Assembly (NCBI GenBank): GCA_030323885.1
Contig: CM059200.1
Coordinates: 769,436 to 833,435, forward strand
Source: Branchipolynoe longqiensis
Taxonomy: Eukaryota > Annelida > Polychaeta > Phyllodocida > Polynoidae
Length of the DNA stretch: 64,000 nucleotides
Direction: 5' to 3'
Part shown: positions 42,485-54,364 of the stretch, piece by piece
Numbering within the stretch: the first letter of the stretch is position 1
Layout: each line of letters starts with the position of its first letter
Notes under the pieces: generated by a model
What the model was told of the DNA's origin: nothing
Databases searched by the model: none
The model's input: only the letters and a program-made list of their open reading frames with translations
Translations under genes and position numbers: made by a program

Positions 42485-44370
42485 CTGCAACATTTTAACT
42501 TGCGAGCACAAATAAAAGAATATATATATAAAAAGTGCTCATAATTTTTTTTGAGATGAATGGAAAGTAATTCAGTTTCGACAAGAGGAACAGTGTGTGC
42601 TTTGACTGCCCTTTTCACACACATGCGAAATGTTGTCAAAGGATTTTAAAAAGTGTGTCCAATTTTCAGAAATGCGAGGAATGCCAACAGAGGTAGAATG
42701 AAATAATACAATTAAAATAAAAAATAAAAAATAGGTAGAATGAAATATTACAATTAAAATTAAAAATAAGACATGTTCCTTTTCTTAGGCTTTAATTTCA
42801 TTGCACTTCCCGTTAAAAACAGCAACCCGCGTTTAAGTCATTCTGTATCAGAGTAAAGAAATCCATAGATGATTGACAAAGGCTTCTTAAATACTGTCTA
42901 AAAACAAGTTATTTTATCTAGAAAGTTGGAAGACATAACACGCTTCCCACATGGCAGGTCCTGAGTCTGAACTTCAACCGAGTCAAGACAATGACTTAGC
43001 AATATATACTTGACGCTACCTAACCTGGCGCTCTGCATCATTAGGATAGGGCAAGGAGAGTGGAATGAGGGAAAAGCAATTGTCGATGAACGAAATTGTT
43101 CCAACTTAGGCAATGAATGTAACTACAAAAATACCACCACAATTATTAGGACAAATTGAATTCACATAGGTGTGTCTATATCTGAGAGCAGTATAAATCA
43201 ATACTAACTGTCCACTCTACTGACACAATCCATCTCATTAAAACTAAATAGGCACTTCAAACAGGTACTCCAAACATGAAATAAATAATCAGAAAAACAT
43301 CAAGTGGGGAAACTACTCTTCCCAAGATAATACCTTAAGAGGACTATATAACAATGAACAATTAAACAAAGATTAAGGCTCTAATTTGCATGTTTTTATT
43401 CTATTCATGTTCAATGATTAATAAATATTGGACATATGACATCATTGCTTCACAGAACTAGTTGCTTATACATACAGCCCCCCAACTCCCAACCCCCCCC
43501 ACCCCCACCCTCATAACCTGTTTCTCAAGCACACAAAGTCAGCAAATGTGGTCTGCTGTCATTGCATTCACTGTCGTCTGGCTTGACTGCAGCACTTTTT
43601 ATATCGTGTGTAAATGCAAGGCCTAAGATGTAGGACCCTATTATATTATTAATATGTGGGGTGGGGGGGACAGCAATTAAAAGTCTCTAGCCGGTCCTGT
43701 CCTTAGTGTGTCCTCCCCGCTCCTTGTCGAAGTGAAAATGTCAGCAGATGGCAGTCTTATATAGGCCAGGAGTGGACTTTGGGCACCGGTCCTTTTAGTT
43801 CCAAAAGGCACAAGGGTGGCGCTAGTGGTACGAATTACGCAGTTAGAAATGGAGTTTTCCATAAGATAATATTAAATATGCAAATTAAGAAGGCAATTGC
43901 CTTGGTTACAGCATCATAACAATAATCGGTAGGTGGTTGCATGCGTAAAGTCACAGAGTTTCAGGCAGATGGCAGCACCAGTGTCATAATATAAAGAACA
44001 AGGAGTTACATGTAAGAGATAAACACAGGTTAAAGTACGTTAGTCAGAGAGAATAGTTCACACAGAGGCATAGATTGGTGGCGGTCCGTTTCAGGTTTCA
44101 GTGTTCTGCGGGATGTGTAGTATATAGAAAGAGTCCTAGCGTCACGGCAGGGGATATGAGTTCAAGTGGCCAATTACCCATGTTCCAGTCAACATGCACA
44201 ATTCTATATCACAAGAGGGTGGACTATATCTGTAAAAGCTGGCATACTGCGAGGCAATAGCATATTAACAACATGCACAATTATCACGCTTCCAAAATGG
44301 CCAATTATCACACTTTCAGGACGTCACTTAACCATCTATCCCCCTACTATCTGTGGTGCATCTGCAGGAC
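42485..44370. other. intron with SINE-B remnant, otherwise no recognisable feature
   Basis: A diverged SINE-B body ('aatatatacttgacgctacc', 'cattaggatagggcaagg') lies at 42925-43060. Poly(C)-rich 43483-43510. No supported exon. Confidence 0.4.
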
Positions 44371-44374
44371 TCAC

Positions 44375-44469
44375 CTGGATGCAGCTGGCGGGGCAGACGC
44401 AGCGGGAACTTCCATTGCCGTCACTCTCACATATCGCGTAATGATCGCACTTCTTCTCCTCACAGCCAT
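44375..44469 (-). CDS. AGRN: agrin exon: EGF-like N-terminal half of a follistatin domain
   Basis: This 95-bp exon follows the acceptor TGCACACAG (phase 1) and ends at CAG before GTGAGTCC (phase 0). It encodes the beta-hairpin EGF-like half of an FS domain: G-C-E-E-K-K-C, then Y-A-I-C-E, then R-C-V-C-P-A-S-C. Joined to the previous exon it gives G-L-C-N-G-C-E-E, and joined to the next exon it gives S-C-I-Q-V-E-D-K-V-C-G, so both phases fit. It is probably the first half of FS6 (inference). A ~58-bp minisatellite starts about 10 bp outside the acceptor and runs to 45450. Confidence 0.9.
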
Positions 44470-44479
44470 CTGTGTGCAG

Positions 44480-45450
44480 GAATACAAAGCAACACCCGCA
44501 TTAAAAACAAGCACACGCACAACAAACAGTGTCTGTTAGAACATAAAGCAACACCTGCATTAGAAACAAACACACACACAACAAACAGTGTCTGTTAGAA
44601 CACAAAACAACACCCGCATTAAAAACAAACACACACACAACAAACAGTGTCTGTTAGAACACAAAACAACACCCGCATTAAAAACAAGCACACACAACAA
44701 ACAGTGTCTGTTAGAACACAAAACAACACCCGCATTAAAAAGAAATACACACACAACAAACAGTGTCTGTTAGAACACAAAACAACACCCGCATTAAAAA
44801 CAAATACACACAACAAACAGTGTCTGTTAGAACACAAAACAACACCCGCATTAAAAACAAATACACACAACAAACAGTGTCTGTTAGAACACAAAACAAC
44901 ACCCGCATTAAAAACAAGCACACACACAACAAACAGTGTCTGTTAGAACATAAAGCAACACCCGCATTAGAAACAAACACACACACAACAAAAAGTGTCT
45001 GTTAGAACACAAAACAACACCCATATTAAAAACAAGCACACACACAACAAACAGTGTCTGTTAGAACACAAAACAACACCCGCATTAAAAACAAGCACAG
45101 ACACAACAAACAGTGTCTGTTAGAACATAAAGCAACACCCGCATTAAAAAGAAATACACACACAACAAACAGTGTCTGTTAGAACACAAAACAACACCCG
45201 CATTAAAAACAAATACACACACAACAAACAGTGTCTGTTAGAACACAAAACAACACCCGCATTAAAAACAAGCAGACACACAACAAACAGTGTCCGTTAG
45301 AACATAAAGTAACACTCATGTTAGAAACAAATACACAAACACAACCAACCATGTCCCTTAGAACACAAAACAGCACCCGCGTTAGCAACAAACACAAACC
45401 ACAATCAACAGTATTCCTTAGAACACAAAGCAAAACCCACATTAGAGACT
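44480..45450 (-). repeat. ~58-bp minisatellite abutting the acceptor of exon 44375-44469, about 17 units
   Basis: Units of 'gtctgttagaacacaaaaca' + 'acacccgcattaaaaacaaa' + 'cacacacacaacaaacagt'. The first partial unit ('gaatacaaagcaacacccgc') starts within ~10 bp of the acceptor AG. Many overlapping short frames are by-products. Confidence 0.95.
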
Positions 45451-45669
45451 TACAAAATGTATACCTGTCACTACTTTCTCTGGCAGAGTCGAGCTAATTC
45501 AATGTAATATGCATATTTTAAATTGCATCTCATTTTATAATTCATAACATTAACACGTAGGTCCAGCCATTTGATGTCTTTAAAATGAGTTCATCTAAAG
45601 TTGCGTAATATGGTCTAGAAAAAAAGAAAAAATGTTGCTCTTGGATTTCTTCCACATTCTTTAAAAAGG

Positions 45670-46085
45670 GATGAATGTCGTCTCCGGGGGAAAAATCGGA
45701 AATGTGAATATTCTCCCATAGGTTTAGCATTGGCAGGGAACCGCGGAAAATTTCCGGAAGTCAGGATTCGTATATATTGGTATACACTGATAGTGCTGCA
45801 CCGTTTGAAGCATGTATTAGTGTAGTATTTACAGACTACAGCGTGGTGGTGCCACCTGTGTTAACTGTGAGAACCAATAAAGGTTGAGTACTAACATGAT
45901 ATCCGACAAGTCAATACAACACAGTATACACTGATGGTGCTGTGGCTTTTGGAGCATTTATTAATGGTATACGCTGATAGTGCTGCGGCGTCTGCACCAC
46001 GTATTAGTACAGATCTACGCTGATGGTGCTGCGGGATTGAAAAATTCCGGATATCCGCGGAATCGCGGAGATCTTTCATCACTGT
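45670..46085 (+). mobile_element. repeat family G, copy 2
   Basis: 'gaatattctcccataggtt', 'aaatttccggaagtcagg', then repeated 'tatacgctgatagtgctgcg' and an end 'gcggagatctttcatcact' also seen at 51090. Confidence 0.75.
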
Positions 46086-46103
46086 TTAAAAAACATTTGC
46101 ACT

Positions 46104-46850
46104 GGGGCCGTATGCATGGAGCGGTGTTAGCGACCCAAAACGCGTTTATGGCGGGATTTCTGGTTTAGCGCCGAAAAGTTGGTATGCATGGAGCAGTGTT
46201 AGGCCTAACACCGAGCGTTTAAACTCGGAAATTCTATCGCTGCTCATAGCAGGTTTACAGCGGTGTTAGTGTTAGGTTAGTGTCAGGATGGAACCCAAAT
46301 CTACTCAATGCTATCATATTTAACAGAATTACATACGCAATAAGTGAAATTTTATCAGTTTAACCCTAAATGCGAAGCGATATTAATGCTGCTGCCGTAG
46401 CAGCGGCAATATTAATATTTTCGAATCGACGAATGTAAAGTAAACAAATCGCCGCCGCCACAGCGACGTCGATATCCATACTGTCCAACATCAAATAAAC
46501 ATGGCCACCGCCGTCGCCGCCGAATCGGCGGCAATATAGTATACCCAAATCTATTCAATGCGATCATATTTGACAGAATTACATACGCAATAAGTGAAAT
46601 CTTATCAATTTAACCCTAAATTCGAACCGATATTAATGTAGCCGCAGCATTGGCGGCGTTATTCATATTGTCAAATCGAGGGATTTCCGAAATCTATAAA
46701 TACATTCACGTTTAGCTAACACTCACCGTTTAAGCGCTCATGCATACGGCTTGACATAGTTCTCGACGCCGCCGATAACCGGAGATAGGTACCCGGAGTT
46801 AGAGGGATAACACCACACGCCGCTAACACTGCTCCATGCATACGGCCCCT
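46104..46850. mobile_element. foldback element F6
   Basis: GGGGCCGTATGCATGGAGCG + GTGTTAGCG at the left is repeated inverted at the right. The interior 'ttaaccctaaatgcgaagc' and 'aatcgccgccgccacagcg' is shared with F7 and F8. Confidence 0.8.
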
Positions 46851-46962
46851 GGACTCGTCACTCGCCCTTCAACACTGCAGAGTGGCACATCTCTGACTTG
46901 TTGGTTTTTGCTGTCAGCCCCATGTGCTACTGTCACCGCCACGTGTCTTCCTGCTATATACT

Positions 46963-48106
46963 ATGCCTAAAGACTATTGTTCAAACTGTGGCAAGTTTCA
47001 TTCAGGCCCAGTAGATGACAATTGTCAGAAGACTACTACTACAACCGCTATTACAGTGGCAAAACGTTCATCTAGAGCGCATCCGTTATTAGAAGTGACA
47101 CCAACAGATTTATCTGTGGTTAGCAAGATGGCTACCGAGGTGAAGCCCGAGCCATGAGGGGCTACCGGAGGTGCACCTGCGGACGACTATGCGGAGGAGG
47201 AGCGGGCTCTCAAGGACAAGGTCGAGTTCCTGGAGCGTAAGTGCCATATCGCCATGTTGTTTCAGCAGCAGAAGCAACTCGAGGAGGATCTCGCCGCCTT
47301 GGATATCAATCCAGAGCGTGGGAGGAGTCGTTCTCGTCATACACGCCACTGCAGGCACCATCACCGCTTATCTAGCTCGAGCTCAGGAAGCCGCACCCCG
47401 AGCAATGAGAGAACGAAGCGCCTTAAGTGGTCGCTCAAACACTACACCGATGACCGAAAGCAAGTCAAGAAATTAAATGCGTATGAAATTGTTGAAGCGA
47501 CTTGCGCTTGGTTTCTGGATAGGCCAGATACAGGCTACAAAGCTTCACTGTCTGTAATTAAGCACATAACGTTTGTCTGTTCTCAGGCAAAATTCAATAA
47601 GTTCACTAACTCTTCTCACGTGTCATATGACACTTTGTGGTGTTCTCTGTGGCGGAGTGGTTAGAGTGTCTGACTTTTTTCTAGGTCAGACTCCTAATCT
47701 GAAAGTTGGTGGTTCGATTCCCCGTGCCCCCACCTCTGCCAATTTGGATTTCCACCGCTGTGTATAACTTAGAGCATCATCAAAGGCCAGTTGCTCTCAT
47801 ACCATGTCTATGTGGTGTGGGAGGTTAAAAATCCCTTGGGTCGGTAAAAGTGTAGGCTTGGGCTTTCTCTCGACAAACTGTCTAATGGTGAAAACAAGTC
47901 TATTCAGGCTTATCCATAATAGGCAGTATAAATCTTCAAGAAAAAAACAAAAAAAAACGTGCAAAGTCGCTGTAAGACAAGGCTATGAAGCATTCACTGC
48001 AGGCAACAACGAGCTAGCGCTCCACTACTATGCTTTCGAAAATATTAAAGAGATAAAAACCACTAACTCAACTACAACTTCTAAACTGTCAGAACTATAT
48101 ATATGA
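46963..48106 (+). pseudogene. retroelement gag-like ORF broken by a TGA and a SINE
   Basis: Starts M-P-K-D-Y-C-S-N-C-G-K-F-H and D-D-N-C, a small C-x2-C...H...C knuckle-like motif. TGA at 47155-47157 interrupts. In the same frame a coiled-coil stretch (E-E-E-R-A-L-K-D-K-V-E-F-L), an Arg/His/Ser-rich patch and a helical region (A-T-C-A-W-F-L-D) follow to 47640. SINE-A then intervenes, and Y-E-A-F-T-A-G-N-N-E-L-A-L-H continues to 48106. This is the make-up of an LTR/DIRS-type gag. No pol was found. The clade is unresolved. Confidence 0.55.
47641..47958 (+). mobile_element. SINE-A copy inserted in the gag-like ORF
   Basis: TGTTCTCTGTGGCGGAGTGG start, GGTTCGATTCCCCGTGCCC B box, A-rich end. Confidence 0.9.
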
Positions 48107-48474
48107 GTGAGATCATTCTAAAATAGTCTAGTTTATTCCGAAGTAATCTTTATTGACTTAACTCAAGTGAAAGCATTTAAAATAGCTTGTATGTCCATAC
48201 TAGTTGAAGGCAATGGCAATATGCCACTTCTACACTTAACTATGCAATGTTGTTTTTCAAAACCAGCGAGGTTTGATGGTTTTTAAGAACCAAACCCCCA
48301 AATAAATTATTGATGACCGCACATATAACTGAATTGGACATGTCACATTTAATCTAGATAAGTGCTTTGGCTTTGAAAATATTATATTTTCATCAGTCTG
48401 CAACTTTAATAATTATCACCAGTAAACTCTGAGTGCTTCCATTGAAAAAACAGACATTGTGGGCTCTTAAGTCA

Positions 48475-49441
48475 GGGGTCATATGAATGAGCAACTTTTT
48501 ATCGGCTCCAGTGTTACAGGCGGGTACCGGGTTATCTAACGCCGGTACTCCAGATGTGTCAAGGGGTATGTATGTGTCCAAAGAGCGGCAGGGTTAGTTA
48601 ACGTATTAGTTATTTAGTAACTTGGGGGGCCCCTCTGAGCATGTTGCCGGCGGCGATTTGTTTTGTTTAGATTCGACAGTATGAATATCGCCGCCCATGT
48701 AGCGGCAGCGTTAATGTTGGTTCGAGTTTAGGGTTAATTTAATTAAATTTCACAATTTGAGTATGTAATTCTGTTAAATATGATCGCATTCAATAGATTT
48801 CGGCCTAATCGGCATCTAACACTGCCGGGCACCAGCGATCCGCGTTACTGCTGAGCCTGTTGCCGGCGGCGATTTGTTTTGTTTAGATTCAACAATATGA
48901 ATATCGCCGCCGATGTAGCGGCGGCGTTAATATGGGTTCGATTTTAGGGTTAATTTAATAAAATTTCACGTTTTGAGTATGTAACTCTGCTAAATATGAT
49001 AGCATTGAATAGATTTGGGCCTAATCGGTACATAACTCTGCCAGGCACCAGCCAGTCGCTATTGCTGAGCCTGTTGGTGGCAAGTACTGCGGCGGACGGC
49101 CGTGATTTGTTTACTTTACATTCGTCGATTCGAGACTATTAATATCGCCGCCAATGCGGCGAAAGCGTTAATAACGGTTCAAATTTAGGGTTAAATTGAT
49201 AAAATTTCACTTATTGCATATGCAATTCTGTTAAATATGATCGCATTGAATAGATTTGGGCATAATCGGTCCCTAACATCGACGTTAACCATCCTATGGC
49301 TTGGGGTTAGTGCAGGCAACTTTAAGCTCACGGTGTTTGTCTAACGCCAACACATACATATGGAGTTTTTGCCGCTAACCCGGTAAACCCGTCGAAAACC
49401 AGCTTCGCCGCGCTAACCCTGACACATACATATGGCCCCTG
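48475..49441. mobile_element. foldback element F7
   Basis: CAGGGGTCATATGAATGAGC versus the inverse of GACACATACATATGGCCCCTG. Three internal near-copies (from 48650, 48855, 49070) of a ~200-bp unit with 'aatatcgccgcc' and 'tctgttaaatatgatcgcat'. Confidence 0.7.
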
Positions 49442-49524
49442 GAGAATGCTCAGAGGAACGAGAAGGCGTGAGTAGTATAGGCAACTGGGGTTTTGTGGAA
49501 GGCTCAGGGTCCGAATTTGGACAG

Positions 49525-50590
49525 TCAAGCATGCAAAGTTGAGAACTCTGCATGCAAAGTTACAAACTCTGCAGGCAAAGTCAAGAACTCTGTATGCAAA
49601 GTCTAGAACTCTGCAGCAAAAGTCACAAACTTTGTATGCAAAGTAATGAACTATGCATGCAAAGTTGAGAACTCTGCATGCAAAGTCACAAAGTCTGCAT
49701 GCAAAGTCACAAACTCTGCATGCAGTCACACACTCTGTATGCAAAGTCACAAACTCTGCATGCAAAGTCAAGAACTCTGTATGAAAAGTCAAGCACTCTG
49801 CATGCAAAGTCACAAACTCTGTATACAAAGCAACAAACTCTGTATGCAAAGTCATGAACACTGCATACAAAGTGACACACTCTGTATGCAAAGAAACAAA
49901 CTCTGTATGCAAAGTCACAAACTCTGTATGCAAAGTCAAGAACTCTGCATGCAAAGTCAAGAACTCTGCATGCGAAGTCACAAACTCTGTATTCAAAGTC
50001 ATGAACTCGGTATGCAAAGTCACAAACACTGCATGCAAAGTGACAAACTATGCATACAAAGTCAACAACTCTGTACACTAAGTAAATAACTCTACACGCA
50101 AAGTCAATCTCTTTATACACAAATTCAATCACTCTGCATGTGGTCAACCACCCGGCATGCAAAGTCAAGAACTATGTATGCAATGTCAAGATCTATGTAT
50201 GCAAAGTTAAGAACTATATATGCAAAGTCAATAACCCTGCATGCAAATTCAATAACTCGGCATCCAAGGTCGAGAACTGTACATGTAAAGTCAAGCACTT
50301 TGTATTCAAATTCAACCACTCTGCATGTGGTCAACCCCATGCATGCAAAGTCAAGAACTATGTATGCAAAGTCAAGAACTCTGCATGCAAGGTCAACAAC
50401 TCAAGCACTTTATATACAAATTCAATCACCCTACATCTGGTCAAGACCCCGGCATGCAACGCCAATAATTATGCATGCAAAGTTAAGAACCCTGCATACA
50501 AAGCTAACACCTCTGGAATGCAAAGTTAACACCTCTGCATGCCAAGTTCCGAACTTAGCTTGCCAGATCTGCCAGTCCACATGCCGAGTC
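49525..50590. repeat. 21-bp minisatellite (actctgcatgcaaagtcaaga), ~45 degenerate units
   Basis: Seven-codon period keeps frames of 75-236 codons open on both strands (for example V-C-D-F-A-C-R). Quality of the repeat falls off after 50100. Confidence 0.95.
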
Positions 50591-50786
50591 AGCAACTTCT
50601 GCAGTGCTCATTACTTATATATATTTGCTACTTATATGATGCATAGTGCATTATACAAGTATAAATACAAGGGTAACATGTACATTCTATATTTCCTCTG
50701 TGCGCATTGGTGGAGTGCCCCCCGCCCTCCATCCCACTTGGCCTCCGTGGCAGGCGGCACGTGCACCCTTCCTTCATTAAAAGGTA

Positions 50787-51110
50787 TGAAAGTGGTCTCC
50801 GGCAAAAAAAGCGGAAATGCAGATATTCTCCCATAGGATTAGCATTGTCAGGGAATTGCAGAAAATTCCCGGAAGTTGAGTCTGATATATATTGGTATAC
50901 GTTGATAGTGCTGCGGCATTTGGAGCATTTAATAGTAGTATACACTGATAGTGCTGCAGCGTCTGCACCACATAGTAGTATACGCTGATGGTGCTGCGAC
51001 GCTTAACAATGTATTAGTAGGGCTTATACGTTGATCGTGCTATGGGATTGCATTAGGGGACTACAGGAAAAATCACAGAAATCCGCGAAATCGCGGAGAT
51101 CTTTCATCCT
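50787..51110 (-). mobile_element. repeat family G, copy 3
   Basis: 'atattctcccataggatta', 'cagaaaattcccggaagttg', 'tatacgttgatagtgctgcg' units, ending 'gcggagatctttcatcct'. Upstream 50640-50745 ('gcattatacaagtataaata') matches 61840-61925. Confidence 0.75.
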
Positions 51111-51114
51111 TGCA

Positions 51115-52715
51115 CTAACAGCCCCCCCCCCCATTCACCCACCCTCGAGACACTCACTTTACTCTCCAAGCACACCCACTTTCACAACCGCTGCCTCCAC
51201 ACCTCGCCGGCGGCACCACGGCCCGAAGACTGGACGCCTAATGAAGGCCACGTGACGTTGACCGTCAACCGGAAATCAGCAACGTCACGTGATCACATCG
51301 CTAATGGCCTCCCCGTGGTTCACCTGGCGGACAGGGCACGAACTACATGTCAGCATGCAGCGGCCCCCCTAGCCATTGCCTCCAAAACCCCGACCCTCCT
51401 CCAACTCACCCTTACTAACTATTTCACGACTGTGCAGACCACGTGACTGGCAGCAATATATACCAGTCCAATTCACACTATTCACGCGCGACCTAATTCG
51501 GCATCAGAACGAGGCTGAGTACAGGTCGGGTATTGGAAATGGCCATAAGACACTGCTGTGTGCCGATGTGTATGAACTACTACAGAAATTAAAGGAGTAC
51601 AATTTGAAGATATTCACTTTTGAAACTATCATATTCATTTTTGCACACCTTTTTTCTATTTATTGGTCAATTTTCATGAAGATTGAGTGATGATCAGATG
51701 CATTTCAGTAGGCAATGTCAACAAAGTCAGTCACCTTGGCTGCCGATCTTTTCTTAAATTCAAAATTGCATAACTTTCTTAATATAGATATATTAAACAT
51801 TTTAACCCATCAGGCATTTAAGTGAAAACTTGACCAGTAACTATCTAAATCGATCGAACTTTCCAAAATGATTTATTACAGTAACTAGACTTGGATATTT
51901 GAATATTTCAACAGTTTAAGATTTGAAGAAGTCCAAAGCAAGGGAAGAGAATCCATTTAAGTTAGTAAAACCCGCCTCCCTCTCCACCACCGATCGCCCC
52001 CTGACGGCAGATTGGGGCAGATTGTCAGGTATTGGCCACAGTGGCGCCACCAAGCGGCGGTCCGTGGAACTGCCACAAGACCCGGGTGAAGAAAGAAATC
52101 CTTACAATTTGGGTTTTCAGCCAAATATTAACACTTCCATACAAAGTATCGCGAAACTATTAGTAACAAAAATACATAAATACCTATTTACCAAAGAATT
52201 CGAGATCTATTAACGTGTATCTAATAACCAACATTCGGATGCAGAAAAGAAAAGATAATACCACAAAGAAAGCAAAGCGTTGATTTACATTCTAGAAGAA
52301 AATATGTGTTAACCCCTCACACACACACACACACCAAAAAAGCAACAACAAAAACAAACCAGTAGTCATTTCTTTTTTGTTGGTATTTCTTTTGTAACAC
52401 AGTCTGTCAGGAACGCCCACAACCACGGCACTCCCCCCCCCCCCCCCCTCGCTCCCCCACACACTCACTCCGCCCAATTACCGCCCTGTACAGTGTCGAC
52501 CCCTAGTGGTGATTCCTGGCAGAATTCCTCACAATTTACTGAAAATTGTCCATTTTCCATTCGCAGTGAGAAAAGTGCGAGATTTGTGTGAGAATTGAGT
52601 CCAGCTCTTTCTGTTCACGTATGCAAGGTTATGCCATACTGTGATAAGTGCTAGTCATAGGTCTCCAATGGCGGAATCATTCCAGTGCGACAGGTCACGT
52701 GATGCTGAAGTATTA
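51115..52715. other. intron with short unassigned frames (51376-51690, 51923-52213)
   Basis: Frames of 96-104 codons without recognised motifs or splice context. Poly(C) at 51120 and 52433. A (CA)n run at 52318. I make no gene call. Confidence 0.3.
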
Positions 52716-53770
52716 CAGTGAAACCCAGTTGAAGGCCCTGTCACACTACGACGCTTCCGCCGGCGCGCCGGCAACGCGCAAAATATTTGCAACCCGTCGA
52801 GAAACGTCGAACTTTTCGGCGCTTTGGGAGAAAGTTTGACGCGGCGCAGCGTGTTAGTAGCGTGCTACAAGCGCGCGGCCAACGCGTTTCGACGCGCGCA
52901 GAAACAACATGTCAACGTCCCACCAGCGGGTTCCCAGCGTGCCATCGGCGCGTTGTCGGCGCGCTGTCGGCGCGCTGTCGGCGCGCTGTCGGCGCGTTGA
53001 CGGCGCGTTGACGGCGCGTTAGTACCGTGTCAACGCGTACATACCCGCCAGCAACACGTTAGGACGCGCCCGCAGCGCGTCGACACTGCGCGGCCAACGC
53101 GTCCAGGCACGCCCGCAACACGTCCAACGCGCCGAGATACGCTGGAGCAACGCCAATAGCGCGCCCACTACCCGTCGATGGGACGTTACGGACGCGCCGA
53201 CGGAACGGTCACATTTTGGGGGAAAAAAAGCCAACGTTAACTGGCGTTGATCAACGGTCTACCAGCGTTCTGCCGGCGCGCCGCTAACGCGTGTCGACGT
53301 GTTGCTAACGCGTCCGTAACGCGCCCTCCAACCCCTTGGCGCGCGTCGCCGCGCTCCAAAAGTTTTGTGCATGCACAAAACCTCGACGCGCCGCGACGCG
53401 CGCCGACGCGCGCCGACGTTTCCATTCACACGTTGCTATGTACCGACGCGCCGGTAACGCGCCGGTAACGCGCCGGCAACGCGCCGGCAACGTACCGGAC
53501 GTGTACCGACGTTTTGAACAAAAACCAGACCCGTCGGCACGCGTCGAAGCGCGTTGGTGAGAAACGTCGTAGTGTGACAGGGCCTTAAAATGCGATCGTT
53601 GGGGTCCATGCAATGTCATCGGGCAAACAGCGGGGTCGCGCTAAATCGGGGTTCAGTTTACTGAATTACCTTTGAATGAAAGAATTCTGGGTCCAGTGAA
53701 TCATCGCGTTATAACTTATATCCGAATTCGCGTTACATCGGGGCACGTCATAACGCGTTTCACTGAATAT
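52716..53770. mobile_element. pogo-like MITE-D hosting foldback F9
   Basis: TACAGTGAAACCCAGTT left and AACGCGTTTCACTGA right are inverted. The MITE interior continues after F9 at 53588 ('aatgcgatcgttggggtcc'). Confidence 0.7.
52731..53587. mobile_element. foldback element F9, CpG-dense
   Basis: AAGGCCCTGTCACACTACGA + CGC pairs with CGTCGTAGTGTGACAGGGCC + TT. The ~850-bp interior is almost wholly variants of CGGCGCGCTGT / GACGCGCCGG / AACGCGTC. No protein signal in spite of several open frames. Confidence 0.88.
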
Positions 53771-53904
53771 ATATATCACTTCCGAGATACCAAAGTTGCT
53801 GTATGCACCATTCCTACTTAGGATGCTATCACTTCTAGCAGCAGGAATTGATAATAATGCAACATTTGGTCCATCGTCATAGAAGTGATATGGGCCAATA
53901 GATT

Positions 53905-54140
53905 TAGATGCTCCCTTTCATCAGGTCTGGCCAAAACCATCTTGCAAGGCGCAGTGAAAGGAGGAAGAAAACAAGTCGGACAAAGGATGAGGTCGGAAAC
54001 CAACATCGAGGAATGGACATGGCTGGTGTTCGACAAGTTCCAGAGGGCAGTGGAGAACAGGGAAAACTGGAGAGAACTGGTTGCAAAGTCATCTATGGTC
54101 GCCCAATGACCCTCCTGGTTAAGGGATTGATGATGATGAT
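53905..54140 (+). pseudogene. LINE C-terminal fragment with (GAT)n tail
   Basis: Frames give L-A-K-T-I-L-Q-G-A-V-K-G-G-R, then I-E-E-W-T-W-L, A-V-E-N-R-E-N-W-R-E-L-V-A-K-S-S. This matches the conserved C-terminus of RTE-like LINEs. At least one frameshift. It ends GATGATGATGATGAAGATGA. Confidence 0.75.
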
Positions 54141-54364
54141 GAAGATGATACACATGACAATACAGCCAATACAGCATCACACATCAGTATACGTAAAAAT
54201 GTCACTGCTTTATTATTTGCGGAGGTCTCATACTACTCATAACCTGCATGATAACTGCCCTAACTGCTATATTAGCTTTCCAAAGAAAGGCGCAAAATGC
54301 TTGCATATCCACGCCACCTGGCGACAACAACAAAAAGTGTAAATCCCACAACAGTGCAGCCTGG

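Noticed and set aside
44560..45005. Stacks of overlapping 60-100-codon frames
   Set aside because: 58-bp intronic satellite next to exon 44375-44469.
49328..50836. Frames of up to 236 codons on both strands
   Set aside because: 21-bp satellite; open on both strands simultaneously because of the period.
51376..52213. Frames of 104 and 96 codons with ordinary composition
   Set aside because: No recognised motif, no splice context in agrin phase, no second copy; not enough to call a gene.
52787..53619. Open frames of 60-100 codons in the CpG-dense region
   Set aside because: Composition effect of foldback F9; near-identical words on both strands and no domain.
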